Below, one piece after another: positions 9,658 to 18,994 of a stretch of DNA of 64,000 nucleotides. The notes beneath the pieces were generated by a model. The model did no database searches. It was not told the DNA's origin and worked only from the letters and a program-made list of their open reading frames with translations. The stretch is from assembly GCA_963747965.1 (NCBI GenBank), contig CAVVGZ010000007.1, positions 434,001 through 498,000 on the forward strand. Reading direction: 5' to 3'. Source of the stretch: CAVVGZ01 sp963747965. GTDB lineage: Bacteria; Chloroflexota; Anaerolineae; Anaerolineales; Anaerolineaceae. How positions within the stretch are numbered: the stretch's first letter is position 1; each line of letters opens with the position of its first letter. A program made the translations under genes and the position numbers.

Positions 9658-10653
9658 TTATTTTTCCACGGATTGACGAGCTGCCTGCAGGTTTCCGTGG
9701 GGAGCAATAATAGGGACAACACAGCCAGTTCCGAGTACAATTTTCTTATGATTCGTTATCTCAAGAATTTCCCTTGCTTCGCTGAAGACTTGGTCGGGAG
9801 AACCTTTGACCATTGTCTCCCACTGACTTAAACCACCACAAACCACCCCATCGTAACGTAAAATTGCGTCGGCAATATTTGGTTTCGTTTGACGATCATG
9901 CCAGTTGATTATTTGCACAGGATAATCAAGGACATGATCAAACATGACTTCTGTTCCGTGGAGATGGAGAACATTCAACCAGAAGCCGCTGAGATTTGAG
10001 CAAATCTTCAAATCGTAATATTTCCCAAATTTAATAAATTCATCTGCTGAAAAAATATTATATTGTGCCTGTTGCACAGCGAAAAATATCCCATCCAGAT
10101 TAATTTTCTTGATCTCATCGATAAACCGAAGAGTGGTTTCTACTATGATATCTAGTCCATAAGCAACCGCTTCCGGATATTTTCTGACATGAATCGGTAA
10201 ATTATTCTTGCCAACAAGGTTCTTTGCCTGGGAGAGCGGACTGAATATCGTTTGGATTAGAGGAGTCTCAGGACTAAATTCTTTTACCAGCATTTTGGCA
10301 CAATCGATTTGTCTTCCAAGTGATCCGAGTGTTGGATCAAGGGATTTTAATTTGTACCAATCTTCAGGCACATTAATAATCTGATTTTTATAATCCCGTG
10401 TACCTTCTGTATTTCCATTCCACGTATCCTGTATCCCCCAATCAGAAACACAAAAAGAGGATGATGGAGTGATTTTGATAAAATCAAAATCATATTGTTT
10501 TTGAAAAATACTAGATGCTTTTGCAAGTCCATCAGCAGACTGATCATCAACGGGGAAGTGTCGCCATAAAGCCACAGGAGCACGATCGGGTGTCTCTCCC
10601 GAGATTGTTTTTTCCATCCTCTCACGGTGACTAAGGAAAAATTCGGGTTTCAA
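9658..10653 (-). CDS. Uroporphyrinogen decarboxylase (URO-D) family protein
   Basis: A 331-residue TIM-barrel protein of the URO-D superfamily. It begins with RERMEKTISGETPDRAPVAL and ends with GTGCVVP, IIAPHGNLQAARQSVEK, matching family start and end patterns. No other haem biosynthesis gene is nearby, and the sequence resembles the broad group of URO-D-like proteins that includes MtaA/CmuA corrinoid methyltransferases more than true HemE. Function is therefore left at family level. The start codon directly abuts the stop of the TPR gene (10654), so the two are cotranscribed. Confidence 0.75.
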   Translation of the reverse strand: MKPEFFLSHRERMEKTISGETPDRAPVALWRHFPVDDQSADGLAKASSIFQKQYDFDFIKITPSSSFCVSDWGIQDTWNGNTEGTRDYKNQIINVPEDWYKLKSLDPTLGSLGRQIDCAKMLVKEFSPETPLIQTIFSPLSQAKNLVGKNNLPIHVRKYPEAVAYGLDIIVETTLRFIDEIKKINLDGIFFAVQQAQYNIFSADEFIKFGKYYDLKICSNLSGFWLNVLHLHGTEVMFDHVLDYPVQIINWHDRQTKPNIADAILRYDGVVCGGLSQWETMVKGSPDQVFSEAREILEITNHKKIVLGTGCVVPIIAPHGNLQAARQSVEK

Positions 10654-10992
10654 TTACCAGGTACCTTTTTCAATCTGGTTGTAATGCCCGGTTGCCAAGC
10701 TTTTTAAGATTTGTGCTCGATCGGATCTATCGATAACATGACTATGGTCGATCACCTGGGTAAATATTGTCTTGGCTTCCTCACTCTGACCACCGGCTTT
10801 TAGAGCTAATCCAAGAGCATACATTGTGTTAATATCCTCGGGATCCATTTCAAGGGCAACTTTGAAATCGGATATCGAGTTGGAGAAATCATTTACGTGA
10901 TAGTAAAGCCATCCACGATTAATATACTCCGTTTTAGATTCGGCTTTCAACTCGCTTGGATGGGTTAATTTATTTGCAGATTTTTCAGCCAT
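10654..10992 (-). CDS. Small TPR-repeat protein
   Basis: A 112-residue cytoplasmic protein with two to three tetratricopeptide repeats. Residues 22-55 (YINRGWLYYHVNDFSNSISD, then FKVALEMDPED) and the next helix pair (TMYALGLALKAGGQSEEAKT) fit the TPR consensus. TPRs mediate protein-protein contacts; the partner is unknown. I chose the ATG at 10992 because GGAGG sits seven bases upstream; an upstream in-frame start at 11016 lacks this. It is translationally adjacent to the URO-D-like gene. Confidence 0.75.
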   Translation of the reverse strand: MAEKSANKLTHPSELKAESKTEYINRGWLYYHVNDFSNSISDFKVALEMDPEDINTMYALGLALKAGGQSEEAKTIFTQVIDHSHVIDRSDRAQILKSLATGHYNQIEKGTW

Positions 10993-11081
10993 GCTATTAC
11001 CTCCCGGTTTCAGCAATTCTTGTAATTATTCTACACTAATGTGGGTGGAACCATTCCATCATCTCTCAATTAAACGATAAA

Positions 11082-11536
11082 TTAATTAACATCACTATAT
11101 GTCCATAAACGATTTGCTAAGAAATTCCAGAGCATGACAACAATAATTGCCGAAGCCAATGCTAAATTATGACCAATAAATATTGGGGATATTGTATTTG
11201 GTGGAATTATTCTCTTTCCAAGATTTATGAAGACAATCTCCAAGAATGCAAAAAGTGGTGTGCGAATAATCAATCCAACGAAGCTGACGAGGAGGAATTG
11301 GGTTCCCTGTCTCCGGATTGATTTTGTCCTTGAATCAGGATAAGTCCAATACCGGTTTCCCATGAAATTACTAAAAACAGCAACGATGAAAGAAATCACG
11401 CTGGCTACAACCGGGGAAATAAGGGTAAACAAGGTGAGTAAATTAAAAATCCCAAAATCAATGACAGCCCCAATGGCACCAACCGTTGCAAATTTAAGAA
11501 AAAACGAGTTCTTTCCTTTGGGTTTTTAGTAATCAT
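11082..11536 (-). CDS. GtrA-family membrane protein, frameshifted
   Basis: A small polytopic membrane protein of the GtrA family (four helices), associated with flipping or transfer of polyprenyl-linked sugars. The C-terminal 116 residues are open in one frame (SVISFIVAVFSNFMGNRYWT to LWNFLANRLWTYSD). The N-terminus lies in another frame: ATG at 11536, then MITKNPKERTRFF, with KFATVGAIGAVIDFGIFNLL following only if one base is added to the A6 run at 11499-11504 (T6 on the coding strand). The repaired protein is about 151 residues, the normal GtrA size. The ATG overlaps the TGA of the upstream epimerase gene (ATGA), so the genes are translationally coupled. Confidence 0.8.
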
Positions 11537-12492
11537 TGGAGCCCAAGCTCATTTTTAAAATAAGTTACAGTTCGTAAAATTCCTTCTTCCAATGAGTATT
11601 TTGGCTGCCAACCAAGGATCTCCCTGGCTCTCGTAATATCTGGCTGCCTTTTCTTGGGATCATCTCCCAGTTTCATATCCAAATTAATATCGATGCCGGA
11701 AGGGTTGCCAACTAATCGGTTGATTGTATGAGCGAAATCAAGAATTGTGATTTCAGAAGGATTACCTATATTTACTGGCATGTGTTCCTCTGATAGGAGA
11801 AGGCGGTAAATACCATCCACTAAATCATCCACATAACAGAAGCTTCGTGTTTGACTCCCATCTCCGTAAATTGTGAGAGGATTGTGACGGAGTGCTTGCT
11901 GCATAAAATTCGGAACAACCCTGCCATCATCCAATCTCATTCGAGGTCCGTATGTATTAAAAATACGAACAATTCTTGTATTGATGTCATGATAACGATG
12001 GTATGCCATTGTCAGTGCTTCAGCAAAGCGTTTTGCCTCATCGTAGACGGAACGCAAACCAATGGGATCAACATGACCCCAGTAAGACTCACTTTGCGGG
12101 TGCTCTTGTGGATCACCATAAATTTCACTGGTGGATGCGAGCAAATACCTGGCTTGATGAACCCTAGCAACACCTAGAGTGTTATGAGTTCCAAGGGCGC
12201 CTGCTTTCATGGTTTGGATAGGCAGATTTGGATATCCAAATGGTGATGCAGGGTTTGGGCTTGCAGGAGACGCAAAGTGCATCACTGCGTCAATTTTTCC
12301 GGGAACGAAAATAAAATTGGCTACATCATGCCGGATAAACTCAAACCTGGGATTGCCTGATAAGTGGGCAAGATTAGCGGTGTTACCGGTGACAAAATTA
12401 TCCATCCCTATTACATAGTGACCTTCATTAATTAAAAGGTCACAGAGGTGGGAACCAAGAAATCCTGCTGCTCCTGTTATTAATATTCTCAT
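11533..12492 (-). CDS. NAD-dependent sugar epimerase/dehydratase, UDP-glucuronate decarboxylase-like
   Basis: A 319-residue short-chain dehydrogenase of the extended type. It has the NAD-binding GAAGFLGSHLCD loop at 7-18, the catalytic Ser in LASTSEIYGDP, and YxxxK in SVYDEAKRFAEALTMAYHR. The stretch YWGHVDPIGLRSVYDEAKR is the hallmark of UDP-xylose synthase (UDP-glucuronate decarboxylase), which makes UDP-xylose for glycan assembly. A related dTDP-glucose dehydratase-like activity cannot be excluded. It is coupled to the downstream gtrA-like gene, which supports a cell-surface glycan role. Confidence 0.85.
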   Translation of the reverse strand: MRILITGAAGFLGSHLCDLLINEGHYVIGMDNFVTGNTANLAHLSGNPRFEFIRHDVANFIFVPGKIDAVMHFASPASPNPASPFGYPNLPIQTMKAGALGTHNTLGVARVHQARYLLASTSEIYGDPQEHPQSESYWGHVDPIGLRSVYDEAKRFAEALTMAYHRYHDINTRIVRIFNTYGPRMRLDDGRVVPNFMQQALRHNPLTIYGDGSQTRSFCYVDDLVDGIYRLLLSEEHMPVNIGNPSEITILDFAHTINRLVGNPSGIDINLDMKLGDDPKKRQPDITRAREILGWQPKYSLEEGILRTVTYFKNELGLQ

Positions 12493-12519
12493 AAAAACCT
12501 GATGTTACTCCTTTCTAAC

Positions 12520-14131
12520 TTATTTCCAATCAATTCTAATGATTGATCCATCACCGCTGATTTGTTGTTCCTGGTCAAGATCAACATTTATTAGCCATAA
12601 ATTTCCTTGATTTATTAACCCTATCCAACGCTCCATTTTATCAGTATTCCATGGACTCCATGCGATTTTTTGAGGTTCGATACCTGTTGATCCTTCTGAA
12701 GGAAAAACTGTAATTTTATTTGATCCATCCCGGTCCATCACAACCAACCGATAACGGCTGGTATCGCTCTTTTCTGGAAAGGCTGCCTGGAGGTATGCAA
12801 CAAGAAAATTTTCATCAGGATAAGGGGCTGGTTCCGGATAAGAGAACATTCCAGTTTCAGGTACTAAAGGCACAGTGTAGTCATCTTCAATTACCCATGC
12901 AACCAGATCAAACCGTGGGGAATCTTCATCCCTGGTTAAACCAGATGCGGGGGCGTGGTTTGTCAAAAATACAGTGGAGTCATCACTGCTGAAGCCAATT
13001 CCAGGAATCCAGGCCCAATCGCTACCTGTTTCGACTGGAATTAAATTGAATAATGGGACCAATTCTTTTGAGTCAGTGTTAACCTGCCCTATACTATCGG
13101 GTCGGGCATAAATGATCATATTACCGCTATTAGACCATGTATACGTTGTGCCCCACCAACCGTATATCCCACCGGAGTTTGCATCAATGAGAACTTCTTC
13201 ACCTACAGGATAACCAGATTCATTAATCTCTACCAGAACGAGATCGTTATTTGCTTGCCACCCGGGGGGGGTGGACCTTGGTTCCACTGTCGAATAAGCG
13301 ATTGTATTTACCTCATTTGGAACCCAATCTGCAAAATGGACTACATTTTTTACTTGCAAAGAGATTGGTTTTGAGGAAGTATCAAGTAAATTTACAAGCC
13401 AGAGAGAATTTATTTCATTTTCCAGTTCGGATTTTCTTGTGAAAAGAAGCCAATCACTTTCAGGGGATAGATTGAAAATCCTTCCATCCAAATCACCTGT
13501 TGTCACTACCGGTCTTCTTTCACCTGTGTTGCCTTCTATGACCCATGCATTTCCAGCGGATAGGTATGCTAATTTTCCAGGAATCGTTACAGGCGAAAAG
13601 GGGGATTGCACACCAACCATAATAATTTCAGCCTGGGCATCATCCATTACTGTCTCTCTGGCAATAGTCCTGGAAACTTGCTCACCATTTTCAAATAGTA
13701 AACGATGCGTGATTTCTTTTTTTCCATTTTTTCCGGGTTGAATTATTAATGTTTGCCCTTCTGGCAAGGATTCGTTTTTTACCGTTTGCTGGGAAAAAGG
13801 AACAGTTATTTCTTCTACTTCAAATTCCTCGGTCACACGAACTACTTTTAATTTCCATTTCAGTTTTGATTTCAGAGTTACCTTGAGGTTCGACTCTGTC
13901 TAAATTATTGAGGATCACATTTTTTCGATTTAAAACATCGGCGACTTTTTCGCCATATTGGACATCAACAATTATTATCTGGTTATCAACCAGTATTTTT
14001 GTTTCTATCGTCTGCGTGGGAGTAAAAAGACTTGAACATCCATTTACCAGTAATAGTATTAACACCAGGGATATTAACCAAAATAACCAGGAAATAAACG
14101 AAATAGGTAGTTGGTTATTTATCTTTGGCAC
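12520..14131 (-). CDS. Lipoprotein with G5/DUF348-like domain and beta-propeller repeats, frameshifted
   Basis: This is an exported protein. The N-terminal helix ends in LLLVNGCSS, a plausible lipobox with Cys32. Next comes a YabE-type DUF348 segment (VDVQYGEKVADVLNRKNVIL) and a G5 domain (SLPEGQTLIIQPGKNGKKEI, THRLLFENGEQVSR). The remaining ~330 residues contain TolB/WD40-like repeats (LSPESDWLLFTRK, YTWSNSGNMIIYARPDS, AWSPWNTDKMERW) typical of a propeller. The reading frame breaks at a run of four T at 13846-13849; removing one base joins EMEIK to VVRVTEEFEVEE. GTG at 14131 is six bases after TATAAT on the minus strand and lacks a ribosome site, so translation may be leaderless. Ligand unknown. 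Confidence 0.75.
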
Positions 14132-14156
14132 AGACGAATTATAGTTTATAGGAGGT

Positions 14157-14723
14157 TTATTGATAAGAACCAGTGATAGTCATTGAGCCATCATTAATGG
14201 ATATTTGATTGATTTTTGCGCCATTGCTGACAGTTGATATGGAATTGGTCAATGATTCTTTGATACGGGATACAAATGTATCAAGTAAGTTTTCTGGAAA
14301 AGGTATTGGTCCAAAATCTGCCTCCATGATATTTATGTCAATCTCGCCTGACTCATTTACCACAGCATTGAGTGATATTTTTATGTTGGCGGAAAGGATG
14401 CTTTCCTGCAAATTTCCATATACATCCATTCTATCTTTTGATAATATTATTTTGGGATCCTGGAAGTTCATTTCTGACTGAGACGCCAGATATGAATTCA
14501 GATATGCGGTAAGGTCATCCTGTGTCAATATAACAGTAATCGTACCGTTATCGGGATTAATTTGTCCTTTTTCATCAATAAACTCTTCGAAGGTCAGGGG
14601 CAGGTCCGCAACAGCAGGGGATTCTGTTTCAGCAGGAACCATCCCGCGAAGGGGGATACTGCAGGCAATACTTGTTGAAATTAATACGGATATTAGTAAA
14701 ATAGATCTAAAGTAAAAACTCAT
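14157..14723 (-). CDS. Putative lipoprotein, LmeA/DUF2993-like
   Basis: A 188-residue exported protein. The N-terminal helix MSFYFRSILLISVLISTSIAC ends in a possible, non-ideal lipobox with Cys21. The mature part contains ITVILTQDDLTAYLNSYL, then alternating beta strands (IILSKDRMDVYGNL, ISLNAVVNESGEIDINIMEA), and ends ISINDGSMTITGSY. This layout resembles DUF2993/LmeA-like lipid-binding proteins, but the match is from pattern memory only. The ATG at 14723 is preceded by AAGGA; an upstream in-frame start at 14795 has no such site. It is 25 bases upstream of the G5 lipoprotein gene on the same strand. Confidence 0.6.
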   Translation of the reverse strand: MSFYFRSILLISVLISTSIACSIPLRGMVPAETESPAVADLPLTFEEFIDEKGQINPDNGTITVILTQDDLTAYLNSYLASQSEMNFQDPKIILSKDRMDVYGNLQESILSANIKISLNAVVNESGEIDINIMEADFGPIPFPENLLDTFVSRIKESLTNSISTVSNGAKINQISINDGSMTITGSYQ

Positions 14724-14767
14724 ACATTCCTTCTTTATCCAAGATTTGAAAGCGAAAATATTATAGC

Positions 14768-15346
14768 ATGGTTGAAAATTATCCAAACGGCACACAATTT
14801 TCCCTGGTATCCCAAATAGAAGCTTTATTATTTATTGCTCCAGGGCCAACATCAATTTCGCAATTGGCAGAAACATTGGATGTTAAAACCAGTGAAATCG
14901 AAATTGGCTTACAACAACTGGAGACTTTTTATAAACAGGATCGTGGATTAAGATTGATTTGGCATTCTGGGAGAGTGGAATTGACGACAAAGCCAGAAAT
15001 GTCGGTGATAATCGAAAAATTTTTAGGATTAGATACAACCTCAAAATTAAGCCGGGCAGGATTAGAGACTCTTGCGATAATTGCGTATAGACAACCAATA
15101 ACAAGACCTGCTATAGATGCCATAAGAGGGGTTAATAGTGATGGAGTCATAAAAAGCCTTTTGAGTAAAGGATTAATTACAGAGCTTGACCGAGCACATA
15201 CACCAGGTAGACCAATTTTATTTGGAACTACTGAAGATTTTCTTTTACATTTTGGCTTAAGGTCAGTTGATGATTTACCTCCATACATTCGTGATGAACA
15301 AATGGCCAACGGTACTCAAAATGGGATGCAAATATTAAAAGATTAA
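14768..15346 (+). CDS. scpB: Segregation and condensation protein B
   Basis: Part of the SMC-ScpA-ScpB condensin that organises the chromosome. The 192-residue protein has the two winged-helix domains of ScpB. The conserved core is LSRAGLETLAIIAYRQPITR followed by PAIDAIRGVNSDGVIKSLL, then the GRPILFGTTEDFLLHFGL strand-helix. No clear ribosome site precedes the ATG at 14768, and no later Met is suitable. rluB follows after two bases, an scpB-rluB order seen in many bacteria. scpA is not in the window. Confidence 0.93.
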   Translation: MVENYPNGTQFSLVSQIEALLFIAPGPTSISQLAETLDVKTSEIEIGLQQLETFYKQDRGLRLIWHSGRVELTTKPEMSVIIEKFLGLDTTSKLSRAGLETLAIIAYRQPITRPAIDAIRGVNSDGVIKSLLSKGLITELDRAHTPGRPILFGTTEDFLLHFGLRSVDDLPPYIRDEQMANGTQNGMQILKD

Positions 15347-15348
15347 TT

Positions 15349-16092
15349 ATGGAGGAGAGATTACAGAAAGTATTATCAAAAGCAGGATTCGGATCACGAA
15401 GAACCTGTGAGAAACTAATTGAATCGGGTCAGGTAAATGTAAATGGGAAGGTTGCCAGGCTTGGTTGCAAGGTAAATCCAGAAAATGACAAAATTATTGT
15501 AAATGGAAAAAAAATTAATCCGCAAAATACACCAAACATTTATATTGTCTTGAACAAGCCCAAGGGGGTTTTGTCCGATCATAATTCCAATGATCCACGG
15601 TTATCAGTTTTTGACCTTGTCCCAATCCACACACATTTATTTGCGGTTGGACGTCTTGATTACAACAGCCAAGGACTAATCTTATTAACAAGTGATGGGG
15701 ATCTTGCTTATAGGTTAACGCACCCTTCATTTGGACACGAGAAAGAATACCACGTATTGATCAAAGGCAAACCGGACGAAAAACAATTGAATGTTCTTCA
15801 AAACGGCGTTGTATTAAATGATGGATATAAAACCAGACCGGCTAATATATCAATAAATCATCATGATGGAACAAATACCTGGTTAACGATAATCCTGCAG
15901 GAAGGGAGGAAAAGACAAATCCGGGAAATGTGTTCATGTGTTGGATTGGAACTGGTTGAACTAATTAGAGTTCGTATAGGGACACTTGAATTAGAGGGAT
16001 TAATGCCAAAAGAGTGGAGATATTTATCCTCTCCAGAGTTGGAATCCTTAAAACATTATATTCATGGCAATAGAGATAGCGAAAAAATTTAA
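15349..16092 (+). CDS. rluB: Ribosomal pseudouridine synthase RluB/RsuA family
   Basis: Converts a uridine in rRNA to pseudouridine; by context this is the RluB type acting on 23S rRNA. The protein has 247 residues. The N-terminal S4 RNA-binding domain (RLQKVLSKAGFGSRRTCEKL) is followed by the RsuA catalytic domain, with the catalytic Asp in VGRLDYNSQGLILLT and the motif QEGRKRQIREMC. The ATG at 15349 overlaps the end of scpB closely (two-base gap), and AGGAG is at the start region. The stop overlaps the convergent gene at 16089 by four bases. Confidence 0.93.
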   Translation: MEERLQKVLSKAGFGSRRTCEKLIESGQVNVNGKVARLGCKVNPENDKIIVNGKKINPQNTPNIYIVLNKPKGVLSDHNSNDPRLSVFDLVPIHTHLFAVGRLDYNSQGLILLTSDGDLAYRLTHPSFGHEKEYHVLIKGKPDEKQLNVLQNGVVLNDGYKTRPANISINHHDGTNTWLTIILQEGRKRQIREMCSCVGLELVELIRVRIGTLELEGLMPKEWRYLSSPELESLKHYIHGNRDSEKI

Positions 16093-16781
16093 TCTGCTTG
16101 TGGAAGACCTTCTCGAATTTTTTCAAATACTACTGGTTGAACAGGATTTTCCTTTGCTTTCCTTCGAATACAATCTTTTAATTTCTCCTGCTGCAGGGTA
16201 GGAATGGGTGCATTATTGGCTTGAACCGTTGCTTTTTCACTCATAAAGAATAATATGGATTGTGGTTCTGGGATTTCTAAATTCTCAAAGTGGTTTTTTA
16301 GATACTTTATTAATTTCTCCTGCGTTGACTTGATTTCTACATCTGGTCTGCCAAGGCTTTCCTGGGCGAATATTTTCATATAGAGATTTCCACCCTTTTG
16401 CTTCCACCTCCCGCTTTTTTCATCAAATGTGATTGTTCCTCCCTGGTGTGCAGGAGTTATTGCTATTAAACCAGATGGACCAACTAAGAGATGGGATGCA
16501 GGTGTTTGATAATGATAAATTGAGTACTTGTCATCCAATCCCTTTAAAGCCAGATTGATCTGTTCATCCGGTCGGGGAGAGCGCCCCCAACGCGTGATGT
16601 AATAAATACCAACCTGAGAGAGTAAAAATCCTACAATTAATGCTATAAAGGTTAAATTTTGGAATTCATTTTGGAAGGATGTATAGAGACCGGCGCCTAA
16701 AACAAGGATACTTATTATTGTTGAAAATTGTCCAATTTTTTTATTTCGATTTATTAAAGAATGATTTGTAATAATCTTCAT
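16089..16781 (-). CDS. Two-helix membrane protein with NERD-like cytoplasmic region
   Basis: A 230-residue protein. Two hydrophobic segments at about 20-36 and 42-62 (STIISILVLGAGLYT, FIALIVGFLLSQVGIYYI) are followed by a soluble domain with DEQINLALKGLDDKYSIYHY, HLLVGPSGLIAITPAHQGGT and GGNLYMKIFAQESLGRP. This order resembles the nuclease-related NERD domain (an Asp-Glu helix, then a VGPxG strand and a Lys-containing strand), but the match is weak and not checked. It is convergent with rluB and lies downstream of plsX on the same strand, with about 30 bases between. Confidence 0.5.
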   Translation of the reverse strand: MKIITNHSLINRNKKIGQFSTIISILVLGAGLYTSFQNEFQNLTFIALIVGFLLSQVGIYYITRWGRSPRPDEQINLALKGLDDKYSIYHYQTPASHLLVGPSGLIAITPAHQGGTITFDEKSGRWKQKGGNLYMKIFAQESLGRPDVEIKSTQEKLIKYLKNHFENLEIPEPQSILFFMSEKATVQANNAPIPTLQQEKLKDCIRRKAKENPVQPVVFEKIREGLPQAD

Positions 16782-16811
16782 CAGAAATCCACCTCTAAAT
16801 TTAATTTAGTA

Positions 16812-17804
16812 TTATATTCTATTTTGAAATGAATCCGACAGTGCAGATTGAATATCTTTCGTAACTGCTTGTTCGACAATCCTGACAGCATTGATAATCG
16901 CTTTTTGATCCGACCGTCCATGGCCTACAAAAACAAGTCCATCAATTCCCAGTAAGGGTGCAGCCCCGACTTCTCTAGGATCCATCATTTTTTTTATTTT
17001 TGTAAAAGCAGGTTTTGCAAGAAAGGCACCCAGAGAGGTCCGAAAACCTGCAGTTAATTCATTTTTCAGTATATCAAAGAGCATTTTTGCTACTGCTTCA
17101 CTACCTTTCAGGAATATATTTCCCGTGAAACCATCTGTGACAGCAACATCTACCACCCCTTGGAACACCTCTTTTGCCTCAACATTCCCAACAAAATTAA
17201 TGTTGGCTTTCTCCAACAATGGGTATGAATCCTTTATCAGTTGATTCCCTTTGCCTGGCTCCTCTCCGTTCGATAGCAAACCGACCCTCGGGTTGACTTT
17301 TCCCAGGACTTTTTCTGCATAAATTGACCCCATAATTCCAAACTGCTCCAAGAATTCTGGACGGCAATCCACATTTGCGCCAATATCGAGAACGACACAA
17401 TATCCATTACTCACCGGGAAGATGGCAGGCATGGCCGGGCGCAAAACGCCATTAATCCTACCAAGTATCCTTAAGCCATTGAACATGGCTGCGCCGGTAT
17501 TCCCGGCAGTGATAAATGCAATTGCATTACCGTTTTTTACCTGTTCAATACCAACTGCCATAGAATTCCTTGGTTTTTTCCTGGCACTTTCAACCGGTTT
17601 ATCGCTCATTTCTACGACGTCAGGGGCATCCAGGATATTTGTGGAGGGTAAGGTAACACCGAGTTCTTTCATTTTTTGTGAGATTATCTCGTGTTTTCCT
17701 GCTAACAATATATCCTTACCATCCAGATTAATCAATTGATGAGCTGCAAGAATTTCAGGGGTTGGATGTTGATCACTACCCATTGCATCTATAACGATTC
17801 GCAT
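16812..17804 (-). CDS. plsX: Phosphate acyltransferase PlsX
   Basis: Makes acyl-phosphate from acyl-ACP for phosphatidic acid synthesis by the PlsX/PlsY route at the membrane surface. The 330-residue length is normal. Diagnostic motifs are IVIDAMGSDQHPTPEI at the N-terminus, the central ITAGNTGAAM, VVLDIGANVDCRPEFLEQFG, LLSNGEEPGKGN and the C-terminal PLLGIDGLVFVGHGRSD. The ATG at 17804 follows a strong GGAGGAG; a GTG one codon earlier is less likely. No fatty acid synthesis gene (fabD, fabG, acpP) follows, unlike many plsX loci. Confidence 0.95.
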   Translation of the reverse strand: MRIVIDAMGSDQHPTPEILAAHQLINLDGKDILLAGKHEIISQKMKELGVTLPSTNILDAPDVVEMSDKPVESARKKPRNSMAVGIEQVKNGNAIAFITAGNTGAAMFNGLRILGRINGVLRPAMPAIFPVSNGYCVVLDIGANVDCRPEFLEQFGIMGSIYAEKVLGKVNPRVGLLSNGEEPGKGNQLIKDSYPLLEKANINFVGNVEAKEVFQGVVDVAVTDGFTGNIFLKGSEAVAKMLFDILKNELTAGFRTSLGAFLAKPAFTKIKKMMDPREVGAAPLLGIDGLVFVGHGRSDQKAIINAVRIVEQAVTKDIQSALSDSFQNRI

Positions 17805-17864
17805 CACTCCTCCTCTACCAACTTATTACACAGGTCGATAAAAATTTATATTATCACAATTTAC

Positions 17865-17892
17865 TTGACATCTTCTCATTGATGGTTATAAT
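17865..17892 (+). promoter_or_regulatory. Sigma-70-type promoter of tRNA-Leu
   Basis: A perfect TTGACA (17865-17870) and perfect TATAAT (17887-17892) are separated by 16 bases and lie 13 bases before the tRNA 5' end. Confidence 0.85.
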
Positions 17893-17905
17893 TTCCTAGA
17901 TTTTA

Positions 17906-17987
17906 GCGCTGGTGCTGGAATTGGCAGACAGGCATGGTTGAGGGCCATGTGCCGAAAGGCGTGGGGGTTCAAGTCCCCCCCAGCGCA
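17906..17987 (+). tRNA. tRNA-Leu (anticodon GAG)
   Basis: A class II tRNA of 82 nt. The acceptor stem GCGCTGG pairs with CCAGCGC, and discriminator A is at 17987. The anticodon stem CATGG/CCATG encloses the loop TTGAGGG, giving anticodon GAG at 17940-17942, which reads CUC and CUU. A long variable arm (TGCCGAAAGGCGT) and T-arm GGGGG-TTCAAGT-CCCCC follow. The 3' CCA is not encoded. A consensus promoter precedes it and a hairpin terminator follows after one base. Confidence 0.95.
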
Positions 17988-17988
17988 T

Positions 17989-18022
17989 AAAAAACGTCAT
18001 TTGATAACGAATGACGTTTTTT
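17989..18022. terminator. Bidirectional terminator between tRNA-Leu and polyprenyl synthase
   Basis: A 13-bp perfect stem (17989-18001 with 18010-18022) has an eight-base loop, A6 at one end and T6 at the other. It can act for the tRNA on the plus strand and for the convergent prenyl synthase, whose stop codon touches it. Confidence 0.88.
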
Positions 18023-18994
18023 TACAAATTCCGGTCGACGATAGTCTGGGCAACTTCTTCCAATGCTTCCCGGAAATCTGTTGAAGGGAGTTTATGTAAT
18101 TTATTGATTCCCGATTGAAGGTAGTGCTTGGCTTCCAACTTGCTTTTTTCAACTGCGTCGCTATTTCGTATAGCGTTGATGAGATTATCAATTTGAAACC
18201 CGACCTCTGGAAACTGCCTGCTCTTTTAATGAGTCAATCACCAAATCGTCAGGGTTCATTTCTGAATAATAAATTGCCGGTAAGGTAACCAAACCCTGGC
18301 GCAAATCGCTTCCTACTGGTTTTCCAAGTGTAATAGTTTCACCGGTAAAATCTAAAATATCATCAATTATTTGAAATGCAATCCCAATTTCTTGACCAAA
18401 CAAATTCATCTCTTCCAGATAATTTTTTTCATAGGGGCTTAATAATGCTGCAGATGCTGCAGCAGTCTCAAATAGGGATGCTGTTTTAGAATAGATTCTC
18501 TTGTAATAATTAGCCCTATCAAATTCCCATTTGCCGGATAACTGTTGGGTAATTTCTCCATTGACGATAATCATTAGTGTTTTTGCAAACAATTTCATTA
18601 CGGAGATGGAATTGGTATCCGCAGCTAATTTGGCTGCACTGGCAAAGAGGAAATCACCAGTTAAAACAGTTGCGCTGGTCGACCATTTTGAATTGAGGGT
18701 TGGGGTTCCTCTTCTGAGCATCGCTCCGTCAATGAGATCATCATGAACTAGAGTAGCAGTATGTAATAACTCAATTGAAGCAGCAAGATTGATTAATCGA
18801 GAGGCGGGGGCATTCAGCATATGTCCAACCAATAGCGTTATCATCGGTCGGATTCTTTTTCCTCCGGATTTCATTAATATCTCCAAGGCTGAATTAATAT
18901 CCTGATGATATCCTTGCGCTTGCTGCTTAATTAGCATTTCCATCTCAATAATATTTGACTGGAGAAGTGGAAAAAATGAGTAGTCTGCTATCAA
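18022..18994 (-). CDS. Polyprenyl diphosphate synthase, frameshifted
   Basis: A trans-isoprenyl diphosphate synthase that extends allylic diphosphates with IPP, making the chain for quinones or lipid carriers. Both Asp-rich motifs are visible: FARM as LVHDDLIDGAMLRRG and SARM as FQIIDDILDFTGE, with GGKRIRPM near the N-terminus. The frame breaks near 18211-18213 (AAA on the plus strand). Removing one base joins KEQAV to PEVGFQIDNLINAIRN and continues to REALEEVAQTIVDRNL at 18022, giving about 323 residues. The TTG start at 18994 overlaps the tatD stop (TTGA). Chain length cannot be read from the sequence. Confidence 0.87.

Noticed and set aside
11474..11490. TGGCAC-N6-TTGCA resembling a sigma-54 promoter
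   Set aside because: The spacer is one base too long, and it lies inside the antisense strand of the GtrA-like coding region with no plus-strand gene after it.
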